From positions 1 through 39,639 of the forward strand of contig JAODNA010000223.1 of assembly GCA_025465135.1 (NCBI GenBank): a stretch of DNA of 39,639 nucleotides. Direction: 5' to 3'. Positions 31,402 to 39,639 of the stretch are shown one piece after another. The DNA comes from Frankiales bacterium. GTDB taxonomy: Bacteria; Actinomycetota; Actinomycetes; Mycobacteriales; SCTD01. The notes beneath the pieces are model-generated. The model was not told where the DNA came from, did no database searches, and saw only the letters and a list, made by a program, of their open reading frames with translations. The translations under genes were made by a program, and so were the position numbers. How positions within the stretch are numbered: the first letter of the stretch is position 1; every line of letters starts with the position of its first letter.

Positions 31402-31416
31402 TCCCGCTCAGCGGGA
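31402..31416. promoter_or_regulatory. 15-bp palindrome in the divergent promoter region
   Basis: TCCCGCT-C-AGCGGGA is a perfect palindrome with 7-base arms around one base. It lies between the divergent serine hydrolase operon and the second WS/DGAT, and its right arm runs into the GGGAGGAG ribosome binding site. It could be an operator for an unknown repressor or a small hairpin that hides the ribosome site. Confidence 0.45.
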
Positions 31417-31426
31417 GGAGGCCGCC

Positions 31427-32824
31427 ATGGCCGAGCGCCTCCCCGGCGTCGACGCGGGCTTCCTCTACATGGAGACGCCCACCCAGCACATGCACACGCT
31501 GAAGGTGGCGTTCCTCGACGTCTCCGCGGCGCCCGGGGGCTACAGCTACGACGCGTTCGCTGCCGGCCTGGGGGAGCGGCTGCACCTGCTGCCGCCGTTC
31601 CGGCGCCGCCTGCGCTCGGTGCCGTTCCAGCTGCACCACCCGGTCTGGGTCGAGGACGAGCCCGTCGACGTGGCGGCGCACCTGCGTCGTGTCGTCGTAC
31701 CGGCTCCGGGCACGTCGCGCGAGGTCGAGCAGGTCATCGGTCAGGTCGCCAGCACCCCTCTCGACCGGCGCCGGCCGCTGTGGGAGATCTCGGTGCTCGA
31801 AGGGCTGGCCGACGGAACCATCGGCGTCGTCGCGAAGATCCACCACTCGGTGGCTGACGGAGCGGCTGCGTCCGCGCTGCTGGCCAACGTCATGGACACC
31901 GAGCGGCCGCTGGAGCTGCCCGCGTGGGAGCTGGAGCCGGCACCCGAGCCGCGCGAGCTGGTCCGGCATGCGATCCGCGACCAAGGCCGGCAGCTGCTCC
32001 ACCTGCCGGCCCTCCTGGTGCGCACCCTGCGCAGCGTCCTGCTCCTGGTACGACGGCGGCGGGACATGCCGGTGATCCCGCCGCGGCCCATCCTCGACAC
32101 CCCGCGGGTCTCGTTCAACGGAGCCATCACGGCGCGCCGCTCGTTCGCGACGACCTCCCTGTCGCTGGCTGACGTGCGGGCCGTTCGGGCCGCGACCGGC
32201 GTGACGTTCAACGACGTCGTACTCGGCGTCGTCGCAGGTGGGCTCTGCAGCTGGCTGGAGCAGAAGGGCGAGCGACCGTCGAGCTCGCTGACGGCCGGCG
32301 TGCCGGTCGCGACGGATCGTGCGGGCGGTGTTGCGCGGCTCGCGGGCAACCGGGTGTCCAACATGTTCACGTCGCTCTGCACCGACATCGAAGACCCGGT
32401 GAAGCGGCTGCACGCGATCGCGGAGGTGACGGCGCAGGCCAAGGTGATGCAGGAGACCCTCGGTCTGAAGATGCTCGAGGACTGGGTGCAGTACACGCCC
32501 CCGGCCGCCTTCAGCTTCTTCATGCGGGCCTACTCGCGGCTGCGCGGCGCAGACCACCACCGCGCGCCGTTCAACGTCGTCGTCTCCAACGTCCCCGGGC
32601 CGAGCGAGCCCGTGACAGTCGGCGGTGCGCGGCTGACCGACCTCTACTCCGTGGGCCCGATCCTCGAAGGGATCGGGCTCAACATCACCGTGTGGTCCTA
32701 CCTCGACCGCCTCAACTTCTCCGCCCTCGCCTGCCCGGACACCCTGCCCGACCTGCCGGGGCTGGTGCAGCACCTGCGGCCCGCGCTGGCCGAGCTGTCC
32801 GCCGCGACCGGCGCGCCCGGGTAG
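31427..32824 (+). CDS. WS/DGAT-family acyltransferase with intact HHxxxDG motif
   Basis: 465-residue wax ester synthase/diacylglycerol acyltransferase. It starts MAERLPGVDAGFLYMETP and carries PLWEISVLEGL (118-128), the intact catalytic HHSVADG (139-145), FNDVVLGVVAGGL, AGVPVATDR, GNRVSNMF and NVVVSNVPGPSEPV. The ATG at 31427 is preceded by a strong GGGAGGAG; the frame is open far upstream but unsupported. It would form triacylglycerol or wax/steryl esters from acyl-CoA. It diverges from the operon that holds the other, degenerate WS/DGAT. Confidence 0.88.
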   Translation: MAERLPGVDAGFLYMETPTQHMHTLKVAFLDVSAAPGGYSYDAFAAGLGERLHLLPPFRRRLRSVPFQLHHPVWVEDEPVDVAAHLRRVVVPAPGTSREVEQVIGQVASTPLDRRRPLWEISVLEGLADGTIGVVAKIHHSVADGAAASALLANVMDTERPLELPAWELEPAPEPRELVRHAIRDQGRQLLHLPALLVRTLRSVLLLVRRRRDMPVIPPRPILDTPRVSFNGAITARRSFATTSLSLADVRAVRAATGVTFNDVVLGVVAGGLCSWLEQKGERPSSSLTAGVPVATDRAGGVARLAGNRVSNMFTSLCTDIEDPVKRLHAIAEVTAQAKVMQETLGLKMLEDWVQYTPPAAFSFFMRAYSRLRGADHHRAPFNVVVSNVPGPSEPVTVGGARLTDLYSVGPILEGIGLNITVWSYLDRLNFSALACPDTLPDLPGLVQHLRPALAELSAATGAPG

Positions 32825-32854
32825 GCGGTTCCACCTGATCGGATCCGACAGGCG

Positions 32855-32860
32855 TAGGGT
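32855..32860 (+). promoter_or_regulatory. Candidate -10 of the alpha/beta hydrolase-GNAT operon
   Basis: TAGGGT fits TAnnnT; transcription would start around 32866-32868, inside the KstR2-like operator, leaving a 40-nt leader with a GGAGG ribosome binding site. Confidence 0.4.
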
Positions 32861-32864
32861 CGCG

Positions 32865-32878
32865 ACCAAGCGCTTGCT
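32865..32878. promoter_or_regulatory. Perfect KstR2-consensus operator
   Basis: ACCAAGCGCTTGCT matches AnCAAGnnCTTGnT at every fixed base, and its core CAAGCGCTTG is identical to the site at 8174-8183. It lies 28 bp before the GTG of the alpha/beta hydrolase and just after a candidate -10, a repressing position. Confidence 0.82.
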
Positions 32879-32906
32879 TGCCTGACCCGCAAGGACCGGA
32901 GGTGCT

Positions 32907-33827
32907 GTGGATCGCCGAGCTCTAGCCGCCCGCGCGCTCAGCCGCATGCTCGCTGCTCCGCAGCCCGCTGCCGACCTGCCGGAAGGCAGGATGGTCGACC
33001 TGCCGGGCCGCGGCCGCACCTTCGTCGTCGACGTCCCGGGGCCCCCCGGCGCGCCCACGCTGATCCTGCTCCACGCGCTCGGCTGCACGGGCTACCTGAG
33101 CTGGTTCCCGTCGATCCTGGTGCTCGCGCAGGACTACCGCGTCGTCGTCCTGGACCAGCGCTGGCACGGTCGGGGCATCCGCTCCAAGAAGTTCCGGCTG
33201 AAGGACTGCGCCGACGACGTGGCCGCCCTCGCCGACGTGCTCGGCATCGACCAGTTCGTACCCGTCGGCTACTCGATGGGCGGCCTCGTCGCACAGCTCG
33301 TGTGGCAGCGCCACCCGCACCGGGTCGAGGGACTGGTGCTCTGCGCGACCGCCCGCAACTTCCGCGGTGCGCGAAGGGAGAAGTTCTTCTTCCCCCTGAT
33401 GACCGCGGCGATGGTCCCGCTGTCGCCCTACGTCAGGAAGCGCGTCGACCAGCTCGCCTTGACGCTGCCCGAGGTGCCCTGTCCGCCGGCGGAGTCGGTG
33501 CGCAACTGGGGGCTGTCGGAGTTCCGCAGCACGAGTGCCTGGTCGATGCCCGCCGTCCTGCGGGAGCTGGGCCGCTTCAACTCGGCGCCGTGGATAGGCG
33601 AGGTCTCGGTCCCGGCCGCGGTCGTGGCGACGACCAAGGACCACACGATCCCCGTACGCCGGCAGCACCGCCTCGCCGCCGCCATACCCGGCGCGACGGT
33701 CCACGAGGTCAACGCCGGCCACGCCGCGCTGGTGCTGAAGGCCGAGGCCTTCGTGCCCGCACTGGTCGAGGCGTGCGGCTCCGTCGCCGACCGGCTCGCC
33801 GCGCGACGCCTGACGGCGAGCGGGTGA
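32907..33827 (+). CDS. Alpha/beta hydrolase under a KstR2-type operator
   Basis: 306-residue alpha/beta hydrolase. The nucleophile elbow is GYSMGG with Ser123; Asp245 (TTKDHTIP) and His272 (NAGHAAL) complete the triad, and LLHALGCTGYLSW holds the oxyanion region. A cap domain lies between about residues 150 and 225. GTG 32907 has GGAGG at five bases. There is no signal peptide. The perfect KstR2-like site upstream places it in the HIP/steroid ring regulon, where no alpha/beta hydrolase is part of the established pathway; a lactonase acting on the 5-hydroxy-HIP delta-lactone, or a thioesterase, are hypotheses. It is followed by a GNAT gene one base after its stop. Confidence 0.83.
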   Translation: MDRRALAARALSRMLAAPQPAADLPEGRMVDLPGRGRTFVVDVPGPPGAPTLILLHALGCTGYLSWFPSILVLAQDYRVVVLDQRWHGRGIRSKKFRLKDCADDVAALADVLGIDQFVPVGYSMGGLVAQLVWQRHPHRVEGLVLCATARNFRGARREKFFFPLMTAAMVPLSPYVRKRVDQLALTLPEVPCPPAESVRNWGLSEFRSTSAWSMPAVLRELGRFNSAPWIGEVSVPAAVVATTKDHTIPVRRQHRLAAAIPGATVHEVNAGHAALVLKAEAFVPALVEACGSVADRLAARRLTASG

Positions 33828-33828
33828 C

Positions 33829-34419
33829 GTGACCACCGCCCAGGCCGTCGCGGACCCTCGCATCGCGGGCGCGGTCCTCGGGCGCGCCTTCATGACCGAC
33901 CCTGTCTTCGGCTGGCTCCTCCACGGCCGCACCGGGCTCCAGCAGCGGCTGACCCTGGTCTTCGAGTCGTTCGCCGCCGGCGCGCTGCCGAAGCAGGACG
34001 CGCAGGTTCTCGTGACCGAGGAGCGCACCGCCGCGTCGATCTGGCTGCCGCCCGGCCACTGGAAGACCTCGACCGCCGACCTCGTGCGGCAGGGCCCGAA
34101 GTTCGTCCGCGGCCTGGGGTCGCGCACGCCGCGGGCGCTCGGCCTGCTGACGCGGATCGAGAAGCACCACCCGGCGGAGCCGCACTGGTACCTCGAGGCG
34201 ATCGGGACCGTTCCCGAGGCCCGCGGTCAGGGGATCGGCCCGAGGGTGCTCCTGCCCGTGCTCGACCGCTGCGACGCCGAGGGCGTGCCGGCCTACCTCG
34301 AGAGCTCCAACCCCCGCAACATCGCGTTCTACGAGCGGCACGGCTTCGTGAAGCGCCCGCTGTTCCCGCTCCCCGACGGCTGCCCCGTCATCACGCCGAT
34401 GTGGCGCGATCCCCGGTAG
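33829..34419 (+). CDS. GNAT-family N-acetyltransferase
   Basis: 196-residue GNAT protein. The acetyl-CoA-binding motif A is IGTVPEARGQGIGPRVLLPV (about residues 125-144; R/Q-x-x-G-x-G/A), and the C-terminal LESSNPRNIAFYERHGFVKR is motif B. The GTG start lies one base after the stop of the alpha/beta hydrolase, so the two share a transcript and the KstR2-type promoter. The substrate is unknown: protein lysine, an amine or an antibiotic-like molecule are all possible. Acetylation of a pathway acyl-CoA ligase would be one regulatory idea. Confidence 0.82.
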   Translation: MTTAQAVADPRIAGAVLGRAFMTDPVFGWLLHGRTGLQQRLTLVFESFAAGALPKQDAQVLVTEERTAASIWLPPGHWKTSTADLVRQGPKFVRGLGSRTPRALGLLTRIEKHHPAEPHWYLEAIGTVPEARGQGIGPRVLLPVLDRCDAEGVPAYLESSNPRNIAFYERHGFVKRPLFPLPDGCPVITPMWRDPR

Positions 34420-34438
34420 CAAGCCGCAGCTGCGCGCG

Positions 34439-35083
34439 TCACGTGCCGCGACGGACTGCTCTCACGGCTAGCAGGATCACCAGCACCGCGACGGTGACGG
34501 CGAGCGAGTAGTGGTCGAACGTGTGCAGCAGGCGCAATGCGGGCCGTCCTATCGCCCAGCCCAGGCCGACGAGGACGGTGGTCCACAGCAGCGTCCCCAC
34601 GACGTCGCCGATGGTGAACACCGCGAGCGTCATGCCGCTCGCGCCGCAGAGGAGATAGGTCGCGGGGTTCGGTAGCGGCAGGAAGTAGGCAACTGCGAGG
34701 GCGACGACTCCGCGTCGCGCGACCCACGCCTCCGTGCGCGCCAGCCGCCGACGAGCCCGCGGGGTGCGCACGAATCGCGAGAGCACCTCATTGCCCCACA
34801 GGCGGCCGGCCCACCACAGAGCCACGTCGTACAGCACGATCCCCACGAGCGGAGCGAGGAGCACCAGCACCAAGGGGGCGTGCCCTGTCCTTGCCTCGGC
34901 GCCACCGATGACGATGGAAGCGACGTTGCCGGAGAGGGCCTCGAGCAGCAGTGCGTGGTGCGCAAGCAGCGTCGGCGTCAGAAGGCTGAAGACGTACGTC
35001 GCCAGGAGACCCGCCAGGATCGCGGCAGCACAGGCCCGAGATGCCGGGCGCGCCCTGTGCAACGACTCCCGCAGCGACCGCAT
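34439..35083 (-). CDS. DedA/VTT-type membrane protein
   Basis: 214-residue integral membrane protein with about five hydrophobic segments. The central part has a basic loop (RFVRTPRARRRLARTEAWVARRG) followed by LAVAYFLPLPNPATYLLCGASGM, similar to the F-x-R-x-x-P re-entrant region of DedA/VTT proteins, here FLPLPNP. DedA proteins act in lipid carrier recycling and membrane homeostasis. It is convergent with the GNAT gene (19-bp gap) and has its ATG at 35083. It has no visible tie to steroid metabolism. Confidence 0.6.
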   Translation of the reverse strand: MRSLRESLHRARPASRACAAAILAGLLATYVFSLLTPTLLAHHALLLEALSGNVASIVIGGAEARTGHAPLVLVLLAPLVGIVLYDVALWWAGRLWGNEVLSRFVRTPRARRRLARTEAWVARRGVVALAVAYFLPLPNPATYLLCGASGMTLAVFTIGDVVGTLLWTTVLVGLGWAIGRPALRLLHTFDHYSLAVTVAVLVILLAVRAVRRGT

Positions 35084-35127
35084 CGTGCGAACCAGGCTAG
35101 GGCCAGAGCCAGCTACCGCGGACCGCG

Positions 35128-35790
35128 CTAGCCAGGGAAGAGCTTCCAGCGCCCCTCGGAGATGACCTCGACCGTGCTGCCGCTCACGGCGATGGCAGTC
35201 TGGTCGTCCATCGCGTAAGCGGGCCCCCCGATCTCGGCGGCCCAGCGCTCCGCATCAGCGAGGGTGTTGTCGGGGAAGCCGTCAAGGTGCGGGAAGATCG
35301 AGAAGTCGACGATGCCCAGAGTGCGGTCGCCGCGCGCGGACTGCCACCGGACGAAGTCGGCGCCGATGCGGGGCGTCAGCACCATGCTCCCGGCACTCAC
35401 CCCCACCCACACGGTTTCAGGCAACGACGGCAGGAGATCGGCCAAGCCGGACTCCCGCATCCAGTGGCACAGGTACGTCGCGTCTCCGCCATCGACCAGA
35501 AGCACGTCGGCATCTCGCACCCACGGGACCCACCGCTCCGCACCGATGGTGGTCAGCGCGGTCAGCTCGAGGACGCCCAGCGACTTCCACGGCAAGGCGG
35601 TCATTCCGCCCCATGGCGGGATGCCGCTGACGAAGCCGCGCACGGAGACCGGCCCACATACGGGGTGACCCCACTGCGCGGTCGGGATGCAGAGGGCGTT
35701 GCAGTCGGCGATCGGCCTGCCCAGCAGGTCGACGAGGGCATCTTTGATGCTCTGGTTGGTGACGCCGCCGGAGGTGAGGAGCAGCCTCAC
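35128..35790 (-). CDS. Peptidase E-like (S51) serine peptidase
   Basis: 220-residue cytosolic protein of the S51 family (alpha-aspartyl dipeptidase, cyanophycinase relatives). The nucleophile Ser is in VGVSAGSMVL (about residues 128-137), preceded by LVDGGDATYLCHW, and the N-terminal RLLLTSGGVTN is the usual first strand. The end (ADAERWAAEIGGPAYAMDDQTAIAV) fits the family. The start is GTG 35790. Members split dipeptides with N-terminal Asp. It shares strand with the DedA-like gene (44-bp gap) but is probably independent. Confidence 0.75.
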   Translation of the reverse strand: MRLLLTSGGVTNQSIKDALVDLLGRPIADCNALCIPTAQWGHPVCGPVSVRGFVSGIPPWGGMTALPWKSLGVLELTALTTIGAERWVPWVRDADVLLVDGGDATYLCHWMRESGLADLLPSLPETVWVGVSAGSMVLTPRIGADFVRWQSARGDRTLGIVDFSIFPHLDGFPDNTLADAERWAAEIGGPAYAMDDQTAIAVSGSTVEVISEGRWKLFPG

Positions 35791-35895
35791 GGTCGCCGAC
35801 CGTCCGTTGAGAGCCGATGTCCCCGTCCACTTCTCGAAGATGCGCGCACAGCAGCGAACGTAGCGAGCGCACAGGCGGCAGCGTCGGGCGGGAGA

Positions 35896-36672
35896 TCACT
35901 CCCAGCGGAAGAAGCGGCCGGCGGCGGCGAGAGCGGCGACGGACCAGGCACCCAGAGCCAGTACGTCGCGCAGCGGAAGGCCTCTGCCGTGCTGCAGGAC
36001 CGCGCGAAGCCCGTCCGCCAGGGCGGCGGTCGGGAGCAGACGCACGACGGGCTCGGTGCCGCCGAAGTGCGACAGCGGGAAGAGCACCCCGCCGAGGACG
36101 AGCAGGAGGAACCACAGCAGGTTGGCGGCCGCGAGGGTCGTCAGGCCGCGCAGCGTGCCGCCGAGCAGCAGGCCGAGACCGCTGAAGGCGGCGGTGCCGA
36201 GGGCGACGAGCAGCAGCACAGCCACGACCGAGCCGTGCGGGTGCCAGCCGAGCAGCCGGCCGACGACGGCGATCAGCGACAGCTGCAGCACCTCGACAGC
36301 GAGGACGGCCAGGGTCTTGGCGCCGAGCAGCACCGACCGCGGGAGCGGCGTGGCGCCCAGGCGCTTGAGCACGCCGTACTGTCGCTCGAAGCCGACCCCG
36401 ATCGCCTGACCCGTGAACGCGGTCGACATGACGGCGAGCGCCATCACCCCGGGGACGAAGAAGCCGACGCGGTCGTGACCGGTGGGCACGGTGACGAACG
36501 ACGCCTTGCTCAGCACCAGCAGGAGCCCGAGCGGGATGACCAGCGTCAGCAGGATCTGCTCGCCGTTGCGCAGCAGCAAGGTGAGCTCGGCGCGGGTCTG
36601 GGACGCCAGCATCCGCGAGAACGGCGCCGCACCCGGTCGAGGTGACAGGGCGCCCGGCGCCCACGCGGTCAT
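35896..36672 (-). CDS. ABC-2 type exporter permease
   Basis: 258-residue ABC-2 permease with about six membrane segments. The GVGFERQYGVLKRLGATPLPRS loop (about residues 93-114) is typical of the DrrB/YadH type. ATG 36672 overlaps the stop of the ATPase as ATGA; an upstream extension of the frame is unsupported. In actinobacteria a drug-export-like ABC pair lies next to sufR-sufB (Rv1456c-Rv1458c in M. tuberculosis), so the arrangement is conserved. The substrate is not known. Confidence 0.83.
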   Translation of the reverse strand: MTAWAPGALSPRPGAAPFSRMLASQTRAELTLLLRNGEQILLTLVIPLGLLLVLSKASFVTVPTGHDRVGFFVPGVMALAVMSTAFTGQAIGVGFERQYGVLKRLGATPLPRSVLLGAKTLAVLAVEVLQLSLIAVVGRLLGWHPHGSVVAVLLLVALGTAAFSGLGLLLGGTLRGLTTLAAANLLWFLLLVLGGVLFPLSHFGGTEPVVRLLPTAALADGLRAVLQHGRGLPLRDVLALGAWSVAALAAAGRFFRWE

Positions 36673-37568
36673 GTCCGTGCCTCGCGTCCGGTGAGCTCGA
36701 GGAAGACGTCCTCGAGCGACCGCGACCGCAGCCCCTCGGCCATCACGCCCTGGCGTGCGCACCACGCGGTCACGTCAGCGAGCAGCTGCGGGTCGACCCG
36801 ACCGGCGACGACGTAGTGGCCGGGCTTCTCCTCGCGGCTCCCGTCGAGGCCGGTCAGGTCCAGCCCTGGAGTGGCCCGGAACCGCAGCTCTCCCTGCGAC
36901 CGCGTCAGCTCTGCCACGGACCCGGCCGCGACGACCCGACCGTGGTCGATCACGACGACGTCGTCGGCGAGGCGCTCGGCCTCATCCAGCAGGTGCGTGG
37001 TCAGGACCACGCTGACGCCGTCCGACCGGAGCGCCTCGACGAGCTCCCACGTCGCGTGCCGGGCCTGCGGGTCGAGCCCCGCCGTCGGCTCGTCGAGGAA
37101 GACCAGCTCGGGTCGGCCGACGATCGCCATGGCCAGCGAGAGCCGCTGCTGCTGCCCGCCGGACAGGCGCCGGTACGACGTACGCCGGACGTCCGTGAGC
37201 GCCAGCCGGTCGAGCAGGGCGGCGACGTCGAGCGGGGCGGCGGCGTAGGACGCGACCAGCCGGAGCATCTCCTCGGCCCGCAGGCCCGGGTAGGCGCCGC
37301 CGGCCTGCGGCATGACACCCACCCGCGGCCGCAGGGTCCGGTCCGTGGGCGCCAGTCCCAGCACCCGGACCGTCCCCGCATCGGGGCGGCGGAAGCCCTC
37401 GCAGATCTCCACCGTGGTCGTCTTGCCCGCCCCGTTGGGCCCCAGCAGGGCCAGGACGGTCCCGGGCCGCAGCGTGAGGGACAGCCCGTCGACCACGGGC
37501 CGGCCGGCGTACCGCTTCACCAGACCCGCCACCTCGAGCGCAGGGCCTTGGAGCGCTGGGGCGGCCAT
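36669..37568 (-). CDS. ABC exporter ATP-binding protein (DrrA-like)
   Basis: 299-residue ABC ATPase. Walker A is GPNGAGKTT (about residues 43-51), the signature is LSGGQQQR, Walker B is LVFLDEP followed by TAGLD, and the switch His is in LTTHLLDEAE. The C-terminal 90 residues form a DrrA-type accessory domain ending SLEDVFLELTG. ATG 37568 is the chosen start; the open frame upstream overlaps the sufR promoter. It is divergent from sufR and forms an exporter with the overlapping permease. Confidence 0.87.
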   Translation of the reverse strand: MAAPALQGPALEVAGLVKRYAGRPVVDGLSLTLRPGTVLALLGPNGAGKTTTVEICEGFRRPDAGTVRVLGLAPTDRTLRPRVGVMPQAGGAYPGLRAEEMLRLVASYAAAPLDVAALLDRLALTDVRRTSYRRLSGGQQQRLSLAMAIVGRPELVFLDEPTAGLDPQARHATWELVEALRSDGVSVVLTTHLLDEAERLADDVVVIDHGRVVAAGSVAELTRSQGELRFRATPGLDLTGLDGSREEKPGHYVVAGRVDPQLLADVTAWCARQGVMAEGLRSRSLEDVFLELTGREART

Positions 37569-37605
37569 GCGCCCAACCCTACGGAGGCGCGCCGGGACCC
37601 CCGGG

Positions 37606-37635
37606 TTCGACGTCCGGCAGCAATTAGGCGACACT
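37606..37635 (+). promoter_or_regulatory. Candidate sufR promoter
   Basis: TTCGAC (37606-37611) and GACACT (37630-37635) are spaced by 18 bp. GACACT ends six bases before the GTG at 37642, so sufR would be leaderless. Confidence 0.35.
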
Positions 37636-37645
37636 GTTGTTGTGA
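37631..37645. promoter_or_regulatory. SufR-type operator overlapping the sufR start
   Basis: ACACT-GTTGT-TGTGA fits ACACT-N5-TGTGA, the form I recall for the M. tuberculosis SufR site. It covers the candidate -10 and the GTG start codon, a natural place for autorepression of the suf operon by holo-SufR. Confidence 0.55.
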
Positions 37646-38279
37646 AAAGCGTGAGCACCCTGCCGAGCGTGGACGGGCGGACCCGTGACCGGGTCCGCAC
37701 GCTGCTGCTCGACCTGGGGCCCAGCACCGCGGCCACGCTCGCCGAGCGCACCGGTCTGACCGTCGCCGCCGTACGCCGGCACCTCGACGCCCTGCTGGCC
37801 GACGGGACCATCACGACCCGCACACCCCGCCTGCGCGAGGTCAAGCGGGGCCGCCCCGCGCGGCTCTACGCGCTCACCGAGGCCGGCCACGCCGCCGGTC
37901 CGAGCGCCTACGACGACCTCGCGACCAGCGCGCTGCGGTTCATGGGGACCGACGCGGTCGAGGTGTTCGCCCAGACCCGGGCCGCCGACCTCGAGGCCCG
38001 CTACGCCGAGGTCGCCGGCGCCGAGGACCGGCCGGCTGCGCTCGCCGAGGCGCTGTCGAAGGACGGCTACGCCGCGACGACCCACGAGCAGGGCAGCGGT
38101 ATCCAGCTCTGCCAGCACCACTGCCCGGTGCAGCACGCCGCCACGGAGTTCCCCCAGCTGTGCGATGCCGAGACCGCGGCCCTCGGCCGTCTCCTCGGCG
38201 TGCACGTCCAGCGACTCGCGACCATCGCCCACGGCGACGGCGTGTGCACGACGTTCATCCCTACCGGAAGGCCCACGTC

Positions 38280-38283
<4 letters not shown>
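37642..38283 (+). CDS. sufR: SufR, Fe-S cluster-sensing repressor of the suf operon
   Basis: 213-residue DeoR/ArsR-like winged-helix regulator. The helix-turn-helix is in [26 protein letters not shown] (about residues 29-55). The C-terminal cysteines in [10 protein letters not shown] and PQLCDAE (C-x3-C-x12-C) are the expected [4Fe-4S] ligands. Holo-SufR represses the suf operon when clusters are sufficient. GTG 37642 is the preferred start, nine bases before a second GTG (37651) that is also possible. It overlaps sufB by ATGA. Fe-S supply matters to the neighbouring KshA and KshB, but sufR-sufB next to an ABC exporter is a general actinobacterial arrangement. Confidence 0.88.

Positions 38284-39639
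<1,356 letters not shown>

Noticed and set aside
31355-33088. A 577-codon open frame on the minus strand
   Set aside because: It is antisense to the WS/DGAT at 31427-32824, has Arg/Gly/Pro/Asp-rich low-complexity composition and no recognisable domain.

Overview
The window is high-GC DNA with near-continuous, overlapping genes and many GTG starts, typical of an actinobacterium (Actinomycetota). Its content points to a steroid/cholesterol degrader of the broad Mycobacterium-Rhodococcus-Nocardioides kind: a mce4-type steroid import operon, both components of 3-ketosteroid 9-alpha-hydroxylase (KshA, KshB), the IpdA/IpdB/IpdC/IpdF/EchA20/FadE30 set for steroid C and D ring degradation, side-chain-type acyl-CoA dehydrogenases, a FadD19-like steroid acyl-CoA synthetase and two wax ester/diacylglycerol acyltransferase (WS/DGAT) genes. 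The genus cannot be fixed from this window alone.

Layout. (1) 1-107, minus: the start of a Lys/Ala-rich histone-like protein cut by the window edge. (2) 189-8160, minus: ten genes with no base between any of them (junction overlaps of 1, 4 or 8 bp). In transcription order they are an Rv3548c-type SDR, fadE30, a small acyl-CoA dehydrogenase partner, ipdA, ipdB, ipdC, ipdF, a split MaoC hydratase pair and echA20. This is the HIP (C/D ring) pathway. (3) 8161-8202: a 42-bp divergent control region with a near-consensus KstR2 operator between two apparently leaderless promoters. (4) 8203-10337, plus: a two-subunit acyl-CoA dehydrogenase of the ChsE (FadE26/27 or FadE28/29) kind. (5) 10492-13850, plus: a MarR regulator, kshA, a small CxxC protein, kshB and a SRPBCC protein. 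(6) 13953-23577, plus: yrbE4A, yrbE4B, mce4A-F and two Mce-associated membrane proteins. (7) 23706-27206, plus: a very large secreted protein with putative Ig repeats and a 19-residue polyproline run; its best-placed start codon is ATC. (8) 27245-31358, minus: serine hydrolase, FadD19-like ligase and a WS/DGAT with a degenerate active-site motif; a second WS/DGAT (31427-32824) diverges from it. (9) 32865-34419, plus: a perfect match to the KstR2 consensus in front of an alpha/beta hydrolase and a GNAT acetyltransferase. (10) 34439-35790, minus: a DedA-like membrane protein and an S51 peptidase. (11) 35896-39639: an ABC-2 exporter divergent from sufR-sufB, the usual head of the actinobacterial suf (Fe-S assembly) operon; sufB runs off the window.

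How the genes could work together (inference): Mce4 imports the sterol, FadD19 and the ChsE-like dehydrogenase start side-chain beta-oxidation, KshAB opens the ring system at C9, and FadE30, IpdF, IpdC, EchA20 and IpdAB degrade the remaining C/D rings as CoA thioesters. The WS/DGATs and the serine hydrolase may connect acyl-CoA supply to storage or steryl ester turnover. The two KstR2-like sites, 24.7 kb apart, suggest that the hydrolase-GNAT pair belongs to the HIP regulon, where its job is not explained by the known pathway.

No tRNA, rRNA, CRISPR array, insertion sequence or phage gene was seen. No gene-free stretch exceeds about 155 bases.
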